From NCBI GenBank assembly GCA_025517525.1, contig JAOPJZ010000016.1:1-64000 (forward strand): DNA of 64,000 nucleotides, written 5' to 3'. Positions 1 through 8,497 of the stretch are shown piece after piece. This stretch comes from Natronosalvus hydrolyticus. Lineage in GTDB: Archaea > Halobacteriota > Halobacteria > Halobacteriales > Natrialbaceae. The translations under genes and the position numbers were made by a program. How positions within the stretch are numbered: the stretch's first letter is position 1; every line of letters begins with the position of its first letter. The notes under the pieces are model-generated. The model was not told the DNA's origin. It did not search any database and saw only the letters and a list, made by a program, of their open reading frames with translations.

Positions 1-24
1 AGTTAGAGCTGGAGTTCACTGACA

Positions 25-49
25 AGCCCCGACCCTTGAGGTCGGGGTT
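25..49 (+). other. GC-rich stem-loop, possible IS200/IS605 right-end remnant or terminator
   Basis: A ten-pair stem (arms 25-34 and 40-49, loop CTTGA) is followed by GTTGAC. Haloarchaeal IS200/IS605 right ends commonly have this form, and the tnpB at 38998-40245 has a comparable hairpin at its own 3' end followed by a TTCAC pentamer. Any tnpB belonging to this copy would lie before the window, so it could equally be a terminator for an upstream gene. It sits directly upstream of the first gene. Confidence 0.45.
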
Positions 50-64
50 GTTGACCATACGCTA

Positions 65-514
65 ATGACCAACCAAGCGTCTGGCACACGTCTTCAACGG
101 TGTCTGTCTGCGATCGATGATACCTGGCTGGTGGCATCCACACTCATCGGAGCGATTGGAGTCATTGTCGGTGTGTACCTTCCATGGGTCAATGTGGATC
201 CCGCACGAGAGGTGATTCGCCTCGTCTACCTGCCAGGAATGTCATCGGGACTTGAAGTAGACGTGACAGCCGTTCTTCTCCTGCTCATCGCCGTCTCGGT
301 GGCTGCAAGTGTACTACTGGGCCGCTCACGGTTTACAGGAACTGTCTTACTCCTTGCAGGGATGGGTTCGATAGTGCTTCCTGCGTACCTCTTACTCGAC
401 ATCTACGTCGTGTATGGAGGTGAGTTCATCCCCCACATCGGCAGTCTTTTGACCATCTTCGGCGGCACCGTACTTCTCATAACCGGTATAACCGTGCTCG
501 TCGACAAGTTGTAA
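65..514 (+). CDS. Small four-helix membrane protein, function unknown
   Basis: 149 residues with four hydrophobic stretches at roughly 22-44, 66-86, 91-112 and 124-146 and a short polar N-terminus, so it is an integral membrane protein. I do not recognise a family; the layout resembles the many small four-helix proteins of haloarchaea. No catalytic motif or paired cysteine is visible. It stands alone, with a stem-loop just upstream and about 175 bp of featureless sequence after it. The ATG start lies a few bases after the stem-loop. Confidence 0.6.
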   Translation: MTNQASGTRLQRCLSAIDDTWLVASTLIGAIGVIVGVYLPWVNVDPAREVIRLVYLPGMSSGLEVDVTAVLLLLIAVSVAASVLLGRSRFTGTVLLLAGMGSIVLPAYLLLDIYVVYGGEFIPHIGSLLTIFGGTVLLITGITVLVDKL

Positions 515-690
515 TAAACGAAAAGGCAAGATAACAGCCGGTTACCCCAAGAGGAAAGTCACCGTTCTCGACGAACTCGAGTGGAAGTCGTTCAGGAAAA
601 TACAAATCAGGGGGACGTTGACAGAAGATGTGACTCGAGAGCGGTGATACGTAATTCAAATGGTCAACAAGTGAGTGACAGACACCGAGT

Positions 691-1128
691 TCACTCCGTT
701 TCCGATGGGCGAACGAGGTCGTCGACGGCAGTACGAAAGCCCTCACTGGTGCCATACCAGAGCCACAGGCTGGCGACAGCAGTCACCAGCGAACCAACGA
801 TGACCGCGATGGTCGCGTACAGATAGGCACCGGAACCGGCCCCGCTCACCGCGCCGACGTTTGTCGGATTGTCGTGAATCAGGAAGAAGTAGATCACGAA
901 CCAGCCGTTGGCCGCCGCCGTTCCGAACAAAAGCGGCGCGCCATACGCGTAGTTTTTCAGCCAGATAAGTCCCATCGCGATCAGCGGTCCCCCGTAGCCG
1001 ACCAGTACCAGAAACTCGAGTTGACCCTCGGTGAAATTGACACCTGCCGTCGACTGGGCGATAGCAAGCATGCCACCGCCAAGCAGGTGGGTCATGAACG
1101 CAACCGTCACGATGAGTCGTCGATCCAC
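691..1128 (-). CDS. Four-helix membrane protein, function unknown
   Basis: About 145 residues with hydrophobic segments near 4-24, 38-56, 63-84 and 100-125 and a short charged tail. The open frame extends upstream, but that extension is Arg-rich and unlike a membrane protein. I chose the GTG at 1128 because a TATA-like element (AGTTAAGCG on the minus strand, near 1150) sits at leaderless distance; an internal ATG at 1095 is possible but would clip the first helix. It lies downstream of the Mo/W uptake operon on the same strand but has its own likely promoter. No family recognised. Confidence 0.6.
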   Translation of the reverse strand: MDRRLIVTVAFMTHLLGGGMLAIAQSTAGVNFTEGQLEFLVLVGYGGPLIAMGLIWLKNYAYGAPLLFGTAAANGWFVIYFFLIHDNPTNVGAVSGAGSGAYLYATIAVIVGSLVTAVASLWLWYGTSEGFRTAVDDLVRPSETE

Positions 1129-1192
1129 GTGACTCTCTGGCCGCTTGAAACGCTTAACTGTTGTCGCCGACCGCACTCGAGGGGTTTGGTTT

Positions 1193-1933
1193 TCACGCGT
1201 CTTCCGTCCTCTCCTCGTCAACGCCCGTCTGTGACTGGGTTCCAGGCGAGGCCGGAACCGCCCGCGCTGCCGTTGCCTTGAACGAAGCCACAATGTGACG
1301 CCCCGGCTCGAGCCCGAGTCGCTCCGCACTCACCCGGGTAACGACCGTCTCGAGTTCAACACCCTCGGCCACCTCGAGAGTTACCTGCACGACAGACGTT
1401 CCCGCTCTTCGCTGCGTCACCCGGCCGTGCAAACGGTTGCGTAGACTCGTCCCGTCGCTATCCGGAACGCCTGCTGGGTCCGTGAGGACGACGGCGTCGG
1501 ATCGAATTCCGATCTCCACCTGCATAGCGCCCTCGGGGACGATGGCTACGACTGGGCCGGCAGCCGTTTCGACCGTCGCGAGTTCGCCATCTCGGCTGTC
1601 GACCGTTCCCGTAAGGACCGACTCAGTCGCGTTGACGATTCCCTCGAGGTCGGTTCGGTGGCGCTCGAACTGACTGATGAGGTCGAACGCAGCCTCGGTG
1701 AGATCGGTCCCGCCACCCTGGGAACCGCCACGGCGGCGTTCGGTTACCGGACCGATTGCGTTCTCGAGGGCGTCGAGTCGGCGCTGCATACGAGCGTACG
1801 ACCGGCCCAATGCGTCGGCAGCCGCGTGTATCGAGCCGTGCGTTTCGATGGCCTCGAGCATCTCTACGTCGCGGCGATCGATCGTGAGCGAGCCAGCGGT
1901 CAATTCGGTTCGGTAGCTTCGTTCGGTCGTCAT
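1193..1933 (-). CDS. ModE-like molybdate/tungstate-responsive regulator (HTH plus TOBE/Mop)
   Basis: 246 residues. An N-terminal winged-helix/LysR-type HTH lies at about 18-75 and contains a run of the type AAADALGRSYARMQRRLD. The C-terminal half carries TOBE/Mop-like oxyanion-binding segments; the one at about 165-232 is canonical, with the pattern VVTRVSAERLGLEPG followed by a lysine-containing strand. Known relatives bind molybdate or tungstate and repress uptake genes. Its ATG overlaps the stop of the transporter ATPase gene by one base, so it is the last gene of the tup operon and probably autoregulates it. The function of the HTH/TOBE pairing is established for the family; the operator was not identified. 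Confidence 0.8.
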   Translation of the reverse strand: MTTERSYRTELTAGSLTIDRRDVEMLEAIETHGSIHAAADALGRSYARMQRRLDALENAIGPVTERRRGGSQGGGTDLTEAAFDLISQFERHRTDLEGIVNATESVLTGTVDSRDGELATVETAAGPVVAIVPEGAMQVEIGIRSDAVVLTDPAGVPDSDGTSLRNRLHGRVTQRRAGTSVVQVTLEVAEGVELETVVTRVSAERLGLEPGRHIVASFKATAARAVPASPGTQSQTGVDEERTEDA

Positions 1934-2706
1934 TAGTAGATCAGTTCCCCATCGATGAACTGACGCGTTCGGTCGTCGCGAGGGTGTTCGAAAATCTGGT
2001 CGGTCGGCCCGAGTTCGATGATGCCGTCGTCGAGCAAGACGCCGACCCGATCGGCGATCCGTTTGGCCTGATTCATATCGTGAGTTGCCATGACGATACC
2101 GATATCTCGTCGGCTCGCCTCGAGGACAGCCTGTTCGATCAGGTCGGTGTTTCGGGGATCCAGGTCCGAGGTGGGTTCGTCGAGTATCAGTACGTCCGGT
2201 TCGTAGGCCAGGGCTCGAGCGAACGCGATCCGCTGGGCTTCCCCACCGGATAGTGAATCTGCCGACCGGTCGATTGCGTCTTCGAGTTCGACGACCGCGA
2301 GGGCATCTACCGCCGGGCCGGTTCCGTTTTTGCTCCCGAAGAAGTCGGCAACGTTTCGCCGGAGCCGTTCGGGCCAGGGTTTGCGTACGTGCACGCCATA
2401 CTCGACGTTGCGTCGAACACTCGCGTCAAACAGGCTCTGGTCCTGAAACACCATTCCAAGTCGGCGCCGACAGGTAAGCCGTTGGCTCTCACTCGCCGCC
2501 CAGACGTCGACACCGTCGTAGGTAATCGTCCCATCACTTGGTGGTTCGAACAATGCGAGCAAGCGAAGCAGCGAGGTCTTTCCGACCCCCGATGGCCCGA
2601 TGAGTGCGACGACTTCCCCTGACTGCACAGACAGGTCGACGCCCTCGAACACCGGATCGGTGTCGTAGCACTGCGTTACGTCACGGGCGGTAATGACACC
2701 AGTCAT
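1933..2706 (-). CDS. tupC: Tungstate/molybdate ABC transporter ATPase
   Basis: 257-residue ABC ATPase that drives oxyanion import through the neighbouring permease. Walker A is GPSGVGKTS at 37-45, the Q-loop is in VFQDQS, the signature is LSGGEAQR at about 150, Walker B is VLILDEP and the H-loop is in ATHD. It is a short single-domain subunit with no TOBE extension; the oxyanion-sensing TOBE domains are on the following regulator instead. It overlaps the permease gene by four bases upstream and the regulator by one base downstream. Substrate is inferred from the TupA-type binding protein in the same operon. Confidence 0.85.
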   Translation of the reverse strand: MTGVITARDVTQCYDTDPVFEGVDLSVQSGEVVALIGPSGVGKTSLLRLLALFEPPSDGTITYDGVDVWAASESQRLTCRRRLGMVFQDQSLFDASVRRNVEYGVHVRKPWPERLRRNVADFFGSKNGTGPAVDALAVVELEDAIDRSADSLSGGEAQRIAFARALAYEPDVLILDEPTSDLDPRNTDLIEQAVLEASRRDIGIVMATHDMNQAKRIADRVGVLLDDGIIELGPTDQIFEHPRDDRTRQFIDGELIY

Positions 2707-3431
2707 CGTCCACGCACCCCTCCACGATCTCCATCATCGCCAAGGCGGAGAACGAGTGCGTTCACGACCAAGACCAGCACGACCAATATCGCGCCGAGGA
2801 TCATCGCCAGTTCGAACTGGCCTTGGCGAGCCTCGAGTTGAATCGCCGTCGTCAGGGTTCGCGTCTTCGAGGTCCCATCCGGACCGGCGATGTTTCCACC
2901 AACGATGAGGACACCACCGACTTCGCTAATCGCGCGGCCGAAACCGGCCAGAACTGCCGTGGCGATGCCGTACCGTGCCTCCTTGATCGTCACCAGTGCA
3001 ACGTCGAGTCGGGTACCACCCATCACGTACGCCGCGTCGTGCACGTTCTGGTCGATACTCGAGACTGCGGCGAGGCTGACACCGGTAATCACCGGAGCAG
3101 CGAGAACGATCTGTGAGAGAATCATCGCCTCACGCGTAAAGACGAGATTCAAGGAGCCGAGTGGACCCTGATTCGAGACGGTGAAAAGAACGATGAGGCC
3201 AACGACGACGCTTGGAAATCCCATTCCGGTCGTAATTATTGCAGTCATTGCACGCTTTCCTCGAAATTCAGTAAAGCCAAGCGCGAGCGCGATGGGGAGG
3301 CTGAGGAGCGTGCTGATGAGGACTGCGGTGACGCTGACGTACAGCGAGACCTCGATAATGGTTCGCACGTAGTTCCACTCGAACGGGAACGTTGGCAAAA
3401 GCGCCGAGAGCGTGTGTAGCCACATCATCAT
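2703..3431 (-). CDS. tupB: Tungstate/molybdate ABC transporter permease
   Basis: Integral membrane permease of the TupB type, about 242 residues, with five to six hydrophobic segments. The ABC-interaction loop includes [21 protein letters not shown], a version of the EAA motif. The frame is open to 3485, but I prefer the ATG at 3431, which has a GGTGATG Shine-Dalgarno-like sequence just upstream. The 3' end overlaps tupC by four bases. The gap to tupA is about 215 bp, so tupA may be more highly expressed than the rest of the operon. Confidence 0.85.
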   Translation of the reverse strand: MMMWLHTLSALLPTFPFEWNYVRTIIEVSLYVSVTAVLISTLLSLPIALALGFTEFRGKRAMTAIITTGMGFPSVVVGLIVLFTVSNQGPLGSLNLVFTREAMILSQIVLAAPVITGVSLAAVSSIDQNVHDAAYVMGGTRLDVALVTIKEARYGIATAVLAGFGRAISEVGGVLIVGGNIAGPDGTSKTRTLTTAIQLEARQGQFELAMILGAILVVLVLVVNALVLRLGDDGDRGGVRGR

Positions 3432-3647
3432 GGAGTCATCACCATTTCTTCCAGGCCGGGCGGCTCGTCCGTCGCTCGAGGCCACGGTCTACCCGTTTCG
3501 ATTCCTGTTGGTAGCCCAGGAATGGTCGACGCGTTCGTGGCTAACGAGCGACGATGTATCTTCACGGATACAACGAGAGCGTGACACAACATAGCTATGT
3601 CGGATGGCAGCGTACGCATGGCGGGTATCGATCAGACGAGGTTCCGA

Positions 3648-4586
3648 TTACTCGTCCGCATCGTTCTCCTCGTTACGCCAACCTTCAGGAACGTACTGGT
3701 CGAAATTGGGATTTTCCGAGAGCGATTCTGGGAAGAACAACTGCTCGCCGTTGACGGTGTGCTCTTCGATAATTTCCTGGGCTACGGGTCCGGTAATGAA
3801 CCCGATGTACGCCATCGCCAGGTCGTACGAAACGTTCTCGTGGACGGCCGGATTGACCGCGACGATACCGTACGGATTCATGAGCGCTTCAGGCCCGCCT
3901 TCGACAGGCCCCTCCACGAGAATCTCGAGGCCAATATCCGAACGCATCGAGAGGTACGTTCCCCGGTCGGCCAGCGTGTAAGCACCCTGTTGGTCGGCCT
4001 GAGTGAGTACTTCGCCCATTCCCTGACCGGCCTCGAGGTACCATTCGCCGCCGCTACTGATTTCGACGCCGGCCGCATCCCAGAGCCCCAACTCTTTGGT
4101 GTGGGTCCCCGAATTGTCACCGCGGGAGATGAACATCGACTCCGTCTCGGCGATCGTCTCCAGCGCGTCGGTGGCCGCTTCCATGCCCGCTATTCCGGCC
4201 GGATCGTCCGCCGAGCCAACGATGACGAAGTCGTTAAACATCAGATCGCGCCGGTTGACGCCGTAGCCCTCCGAAATAAACTCGTCTTCGAGCGATCGGG
4301 CGTGGACCATCACCACGTCGGAGTCGCCGTTTCGAGCCGTCTGCAGGGCCGCACCGGTGCCCTGCGAGACGGTATCGACGGTTACGCCAAATCGGTCTTG
4401 AAACGGGGCGTTGACTTCGTCGAGTAACCCGGTGTCGTAGGTACTCGTCGTCGTCGTCAGCGTCAGTTCCTCACCGGTGATAGCACCCTCAGCAGTATCA
4501 TCTGTGAACGAGCCCAGACACCCAGCAGTGCTCGCCGCGACACTCCCGCCAAGCGTGGCCAGGAACGTTCGTCGTTGTATCGACAT
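3648..4586 (-). CDS. tupA: Tungstate-binding lipoprotein of the Tup ABC importer
   Basis: 312 residues. The N-terminus has a Tat motif (QRRTFLA) and a lipobox ending in AGC, so the protein should be exported folded and lipid-anchored outside the membrane. The mature domain carries the TupA hallmarks: [12 protein letters not shown] near the start, [24 protein letters not shown] and MFNDFVIVG. These fit tungstate or molybdate oxyanion binding and distinguish it from phosphate-binding PstS. Start at 4586 rather than 4613 because the Tat motif should lie near the N-terminus. It opens the operon and has a TATA-like box at about 4630-4643. Confidence 0.88.
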   Translation of the reverse strand: MSIQRRTFLATLGGSVAASTAGCLGSFTDDTAEGAITGEELTLTTTTSTYDTGLLDEVNAPFQDRFGVTVDTVSQGTGAALQTARNGDSDVVMVHARSLEDEFISEGYGVNRRDLMFNDFVIVGSADDPAGIAGMEAATDALETIAETESMFISRGDNSGTHTKELGLWDAAGVEISSGGEWYLEAGQGMGEVLTQADQQGAYTLADRGTYLSMRSDIGLEILVEGPVEGGPEALMNPYGIVAVNPAVHENVSYDLAMAYIGFITGPVAQEIIEEHTVNGEQLFFPESLSENPNFDQYVPEGWRNEENDADE

Positions 4587-4629
4587 AGATACCACGACAT
4601 AGCGAACCCACAAATAGGTGTGGATTCGA

Positions 4630-4643
4630 GTAAATTATATTCA
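4630..4643 (-). promoter_or_regulatory. TATA-like element of the tup operon
   Basis: An AT-rich run reading GAATATAATTTAC on the minus strand lies about 45-55 bases upstream of the tupA ATG. It is the only good archaeal TATA candidate in the intergenic stretch and implies a short leader. Confidence 0.5.
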
Positions 4644-4774
4644 GTTACTAATGCATCTACATGGAACGTCCCGTTGTTGCCGGCGAACACATTCTCGAGG
4701 CCCATTTAGCCCAGTAATACGCCATCGCTGGTGAGTGGAAAACAGGTTAAAAGATAACCAGAACCAGTTATTTT

Positions 4775-5473
4775 CTATTCCGTCTGAAGCGGGAGCAAAT
4801 CAATCGCTTCGCGACGTCCGTCGAGTACGTCGAAGCGTTCGCCTCGCCGACGTTCGAGCCAGTACAGGAGTCGTTCGGCCCACTCGAGTTTGGCTGCCTT
4901 CATCGGGTCGACGGCCGGATCCTCGAAATCCCACCCGACGAACCCGAGGGTGGCCGCTCCGAGGTGGTCGGCCAGAAACGCCGCCCGGTCGCCGTCCGTG
5001 AATCCACCGAGATTCTCGACGGGGCCGACCGGACGGGCCTGGGTTGTCGGCACCACGAACGCCCCACGACAGTCGGGGACGACCGTTCGGACGCTCGGGA
5101 TGTTGTCGCCATGAGCATGGACGGCCACCGGCGTCCCACGCTCGGTCAGTTCGACGACGGTTTCCGGGTTTTTGTCCAGATCGGTTACCATGCAGTCGAC
5201 GACGATATCGTTCGCCTCGAGTACGTCGACGGCCGTAGACGCGGCGATGATCACGTCCGCCCGTCGCGCCGTCTCGAGTGCGTCGGTCGATTCGAGTGAG
5301 GGGCCAGCACCCGCAATCACAACGTGTGCGTTTTGGACGTGCTCGAGGCAGTCCCACTCGAACGGGGAGGACAGTGCAGCGAGTACGTCACGGGCGCGTT
5401 CGTCAGCACCGCGCTCGAAGCCGAAATCATCCAGGATTCGCTCGTATACGGGCTCCCACTCGTCGAACTCCAT
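4775..5473 (-). CDS. mptE: 6-hydroxymethyl-7,8-dihydropterin pyrophosphokinase, archaeal MptE type
   Basis: 232 residues of the MptE/DUF115 fold. Members pyrophosphorylate 6-hydroxymethyl-dihydropterin, replacing bacterial FolK. Diagnostic blocks are the glycine-rich VVIAGAGPSLE at about 50, CMVTDLDKNP, HAHGDN, and TLGFVGWDFED near the C-terminus. Start set at 5473 because a GGAGGT Shine-Dalgarno sits about 12 bases upstream. The next gene upstream on the same strand is a dihydropteroate-synthase-like gene, giving consecutive pterin/folate steps; a hairpin separates the two. Confidence 0.88.
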   Translation of the reverse strand: MEFDEWEPVYERILDDFGFERGADERARDVLAALSSPFEWDCLEHVQNAHVVIAGAGPSLESTDALETARRADVIIAASTAVDVLEANDIVVDCMVTDLDKNPETVVELTERGTPVAVHAHGDNIPSVRTVVPDCRGAFVVPTTQARPVGPVENLGGFTDGDRAAFLADHLGAATLGFVGWDFEDPAVDPMKAAKLEWAERLLYWLERRRGERFDVLDGRREAIDLLPLQTE

Positions 5474-5611
5474 ACTCGATAAAGAACCTCCGTGCGTCAT
5501 GGGCCTGTCGCTACGGCGCTTCCAGAGCGAGCCGGTGTCAGTCCGCTCCAGGCGTCTCGAATCGACACAGCAGTCGCTCGTCGATTTATCATCACAATAA
5601 TCCGGTAGTGG

Positions 5612-5657
5612 GCCAGGAGATGCCTCGCAAGTACCCCTACCCGTGAGGCGACCTGGC
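5612..5657. other. Inverted repeat between the pterin genes
   Basis: Two nested pairs, GCCAGG (5612-5617) with CCTGGC (5652-5657) and GCCTC (5622-5626) with GAGGC (5645-5649), can form one interrupted stem between the DHPS-like gene and mptE. It could be a terminator, an mRNA processing site or an operator; no T-run follows it. Confidence 0.35.
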
Positions 5658-5698
5658 TTCCAGTCCCTTCTTTCGAAGCCGATGGCATAAGCTTTCTC

Positions 5699-6892
5699 TT
5701 ACTCAACCACCCGCACGAGATGGTCGCGGAGCAGTCCGATATCCCCGTCTCCGGCATTGAGATGCCGAGAAACGCTGGATATAGCCGTGCTCGAGCCGAA
5801 CAACAGCGAGCGACCGTCGGCGAAGTCGACCCAACCGGCCCCCTGTTTCTGGGCGAGCTGTCCCAGGCGATCACGCGCAGACGGGTCGAGGCCGTCGATC
5901 TCGAGGGTGTGCTGGACCCAGTCATCGGCCTTTGCCGGATCGACGCCACCTTCGCGCAAGTGGGCGCGTAGCTCGCGCGTGGACTGAATTTCGAGATGAG
6001 AGATTCGGACCCCGTTCTGGGTGCACGCTGCTCGTTCGGTGAACGCCGATCCGATCAGGGCTGCGTCTCGAGTCTCCGCGACGTCGTGGGTTCGAATCAC
6101 GTGTGCGCCACGTTCGACGGCCATAGAAGTCGCAGCGAGGCTCACTGGTAACCGCTCGTCGGTGCCTCTATCGGCGAGTTCTCCCAGGAAGTTCTTCCGA
6201 TTGATCGAGACGAGCATCGGCCGCCCCAGGGCACGAAACTCTCGGAGTCGTCGGAAGGTCTCGCGGTCGTCCTCGATCGTCTTCGCCTCGCTCCACCCGC
6301 CGAATGCCGGGTCGATTATCGTCTTGTCTGTCAACCCGTTTTGTTTGAGCGCTTCGTACACCTGGTCGACGTAATCGGCCGATTCCGCCCACTCCGGCGA
6401 CCGTCGCTCGGTCCAGTCGGTTTCTTCGACCGCACCGGGGCGTTCGAGGTCCGGCGGACTGGCCATCTTGGCAACGGCAACGTCGTAGTCCTGACAGACG
6501 ACGGGCATCTCGGGATCTGCAAACCCACAGATGTCGTTGACCATATCGAAGCCCTGTGAAAGCGCTTCGTCGGCGACCGACGCGTAGCGCGTTTCGATAG
6601 AAAAGACCGCGTCCCCAGAAACACTCTCGATCGTATCTAACGCGACGTGCAGGCGCTCGAGTTCTTCTTCGGCGCTCAACACTTCGAAGCGTTTGTTGGC
6701 GGACTCGAGGCCGATATCGACGATGTCCGCCCCCTCGTCGATGAGCTGTTCGTCGACGTACTGAGCGGCCTCGCCAGAGTCGTCGAATACGCTGGGGTCG
6801 TATGGCGATTCTTCGCTCACGTTCAAGACGCCCATGATTCGTGGAGGGTACTCGTCGCCGATACCCAGGCCCGCTGCGTCGACTCGTTCCAT
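5699..6892 (-). CDS. Dihydropteroate synthase-like protein with C-terminal extension
   Basis: 397 residues. Residues about 15-285 form a pterin-binding TIM barrel: IMGVLNVSEESPYD, GADIVDIGLESA, VNDICGF, IIDPAFGGW, SINRKNFLG and GAHVIRTHDV correspond to the DHPS consensus blocks. Several differ from bacterial enzymes: SRK is NRK, and the usual MHM-G-P block is replaced by KMASPPDL. A C-terminal domain of about 110 residues, not found in bacterial FolP, follows. The frame is open far upstream but the start is set at 6892, because the upstream part is Cys/Arg-rich and non-globular. The likely reaction is coupling of a pterin pyrophosphate to an aryl amine; whether the product is folate- or methanopterin-like is not clear from sequence. 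Confidence 0.8.
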   Translation of the reverse strand: MERVDAAGLGIGDEYPPRIMGVLNVSEESPYDPSVFDDSGEAAQYVDEQLIDEGADIVDIGLESANKRFEVLSAEEELERLHVALDTIESVSGDAVFSIETRYASVADEALSQGFDMVNDICGFADPEMPVVCQDYDVAVAKMASPPDLERPGAVEETDWTERRSPEWAESADYVDQVYEALKQNGLTDKTIIDPAFGGWSEAKTIEDDRETFRRLREFRALGRPMLVSINRKNFLGELADRGTDERLPVSLAATSMAVERGAHVIRTHDVAETRDAALIGSAFTERAACTQNGVRISHLEIQSTRELRAHLREGGVDPAKADDWVQHTLEIDGLDPSARDRLGQLAQKQGAGWVDFADGRSLLFGSSTAISSVSRHLNAGDGDIGLLRDHLVRVVE

Positions 6893-7085
6893 ACATCCAC
6901 TGAGACAGGGACGCAAAAAGGACCCTCGGTACCGGCGAACGGGACGGTTACTCACACGAGATACACAACCCTCGAGTGTGTTGGCCCCGAGTATGAATTG
7001 GTAACGTATCACATGACGGCTCTGCCAGTGAAAATGTTTTTCAAAACCCTGGAGGTAATGGACGATTGTTACATATAACCCGATA

Positions 7086-7102
7086 TTCCCACACAATGGG
7101 AA
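7086..7102. promoter_or_regulatory. Palindrome upstream of the DoxX gene, possible operator
   Basis: TTCCCA-CACAA-TGGGAA, flanked on both sides by CGAT (7081 and 7103). It lies just upstream of a TATA-like CTTATACG at about 7112-7120, where a regulator of the DoxX gene could bind. Confidence 0.4.
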
Positions 7103-7161
7103 CGATTGTCCCCTTATACGTGGGTAGCCACCGAAGCTGTACCTGTAACAGGTGACCGACA

Positions 7162-7719
7162 ATGTCCACAAACACTCAAAACCGACTTGAAAGCCGCTAC
7201 GGCGGTATCACACTCGAAGGCTACCCACACGCACTCTCCGCCTGGTTCGTCGTGGCTCTACGGTTCGTCATCGGCGGTATGATGCTGTTCGCCGGCATTA
7301 GCAAATATACCGGTGAAGGGTTCGACGCAAGCGGCTACCTCGTCCACGGTGTCGACGCTGCCAGCCCCGTCAGCGGCCTCTACGCCTGGATGGCCGGCAG
7401 CGGCATGTTGATGGAATTCATCAACGTCATCATCCCACTCACGCAGGTCCTAATCGGCATCGCGCTGATCGTCGGCGGCTTCGTCCGCCTCGCGGCACTC
7501 GGTGGCGCGCTCCAGATGACCGCGTTCTACCTCGGTGGCTGGGAAGGCGAAATACTCGCCCTGTTCGACAGCACCCTCATCTACGCAGTGGTGTTCCTGG
7601 CAGTGGCCGCATTCGGTGCCGGCCGCATCCTCGGCGCTGACCGCTACATCGAACAGATGCAAGTCGGCGGCGAAAAACTGGTCGAGAAGTACCCCAAGAT
7701 GCGGTACCTCCTCGGCTGA
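7162..7719 (+). CDS. DoxX family membrane protein
   Basis: 185 residues with four hydrophobic helices (about 28-48, 75-100, 104-125 and 133-152). The pattern ALRFVIGGMMLFAGISKY with the following glycine-rich helices is typical of DoxX/TQO-small-subunit-like proteins, which are linked to quinone-dependent redox processes. The C-terminus is soluble and basic. A GGTGA Shine-Dalgarno precedes the ATG, and a TATA element and palindrome lie upstream. It is monocistronic, so context gives no substrate. Confidence 0.75.
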   Translation: MSTNTQNRLESRYGGITLEGYPHALSAWFVVALRFVIGGMMLFAGISKYTGEGFDASGYLVHGVDAASPVSGLYAWMAGSGMLMEFINVIIPLTQVLIGIALIVGGFVRLAALGGALQMTAFYLGGWEGEILALFDSTLIYAVVFLAVAAFGAGRILGADRYIEQMQVGGEKLVEKYPKMRYLLG

Positions 7720-7939
7720 ACTACCCTCCCCCACATCAGAATCGGATTACCGGCACTCGAGTCGGGATTTCGAAAACCGAACGATTTCTAAAACGCAACC
7801 GGAATCGATAGTGTTTGTTGTCGTCTCTTCCCGATCAGTGGCCGAGGCAGTCCCTCACTGACCGCTAATCAGGTACAGCAATCCTTGTGACCAAACGACG
7901 AACACGCTCTTTTTACTCTCGCGGCCGAAATCCACGTCC

Positions 7940-8497
7940 ATGGGAAAAGTCAGCATCGGCATGCTCGGCTGGCGCTTCGACGAGGAGGAACTGCTCGACG
8001 AGAACGGTGAGTTCCGCCCACTCGAGGAGATGCCGCCGGGGATCCGTGACCGATTAATTCGTCTCGACGTTATCTACAACGCCCCGTGTAACGCCTGCTG
8101 GCTGATTCACGGCGACGAAAACATCGACGAATGCAACCGGTCGAAGTACGTCTACGGGGAGCCGCTCTCCGAGATTATTCTTTGTGAGGAACACGAGCCG
8201 GATTTCGTCTACTGGTTCCGCGAAGACGGTGGTGACGCGTATCGGGGCACCGACGAGTTCGAGGAGTCGTTTTACGAGTGGTTCCTCGAGGGGAACCGTG
8301 CACCGGAGGGATACGAGGGCATGGAATACGTCTCGACCGACCCGGACGACCTTCCGGAACCGCCGAAGGCTGACCCTGACGAACACGGAGACCTGATGGG
8401 AGACGATGTGGCAGAGCGCGTCGGCCTCTCGGACGAAGAAATAGCCGCCTCGGGGGTCGACTTCGGGGCCGAATATCCCGGTTCGAGCGAGGAATGA
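7940..8497 (+). CDS. Conserved acidic protein with clustered cysteines
   Basis: 185 residues, very acidic, with no signal or membrane segment. Cys50 and Cys53 (CNAC), Cys65, Cys82 and His85 (CEEH) could form a metal site in the N-terminal half; the C-terminal third is low-complexity Asp/Glu/Pro. I do not recognise a named family. Its stop overlaps the start of the trmJ-like gene by four bases, so the two are co-translated and a role in RNA metabolism is possible but unproven. TATA-like TTTTTACTC lies about 25-30 bases before the ATG. Confidence 0.65.
   Translation: MGKVSIGMLGWRFDEEELLDENGEFRPLEEMPPGIRDRLIRLDVIYNAPCNACWLIHGDENIDECNRSKYVYGEPLSEIILCEEHEPDFVYWFREDGGDAYRGTDEFEESFYEWFLEGNRAPEGYEGMEYVSTDPDDLPEPPKADPDEHGDLMGDDVAERVGLSDEEIAASGVDFGAEYPGSSEE

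Noticed and set aside
3597..4427. A 276-residue frame opposite tupA
   Set aside because: It overlaps a confidently identified gene entirely and has no recognisable domain.
6085..6120. A GTGGGTTCGAATCACG segment resembling a tRNA T-arm
   Set aside because: It lies inside the DHPS-like coding sequence and no acceptor, D- or anticodon arms fit around it.
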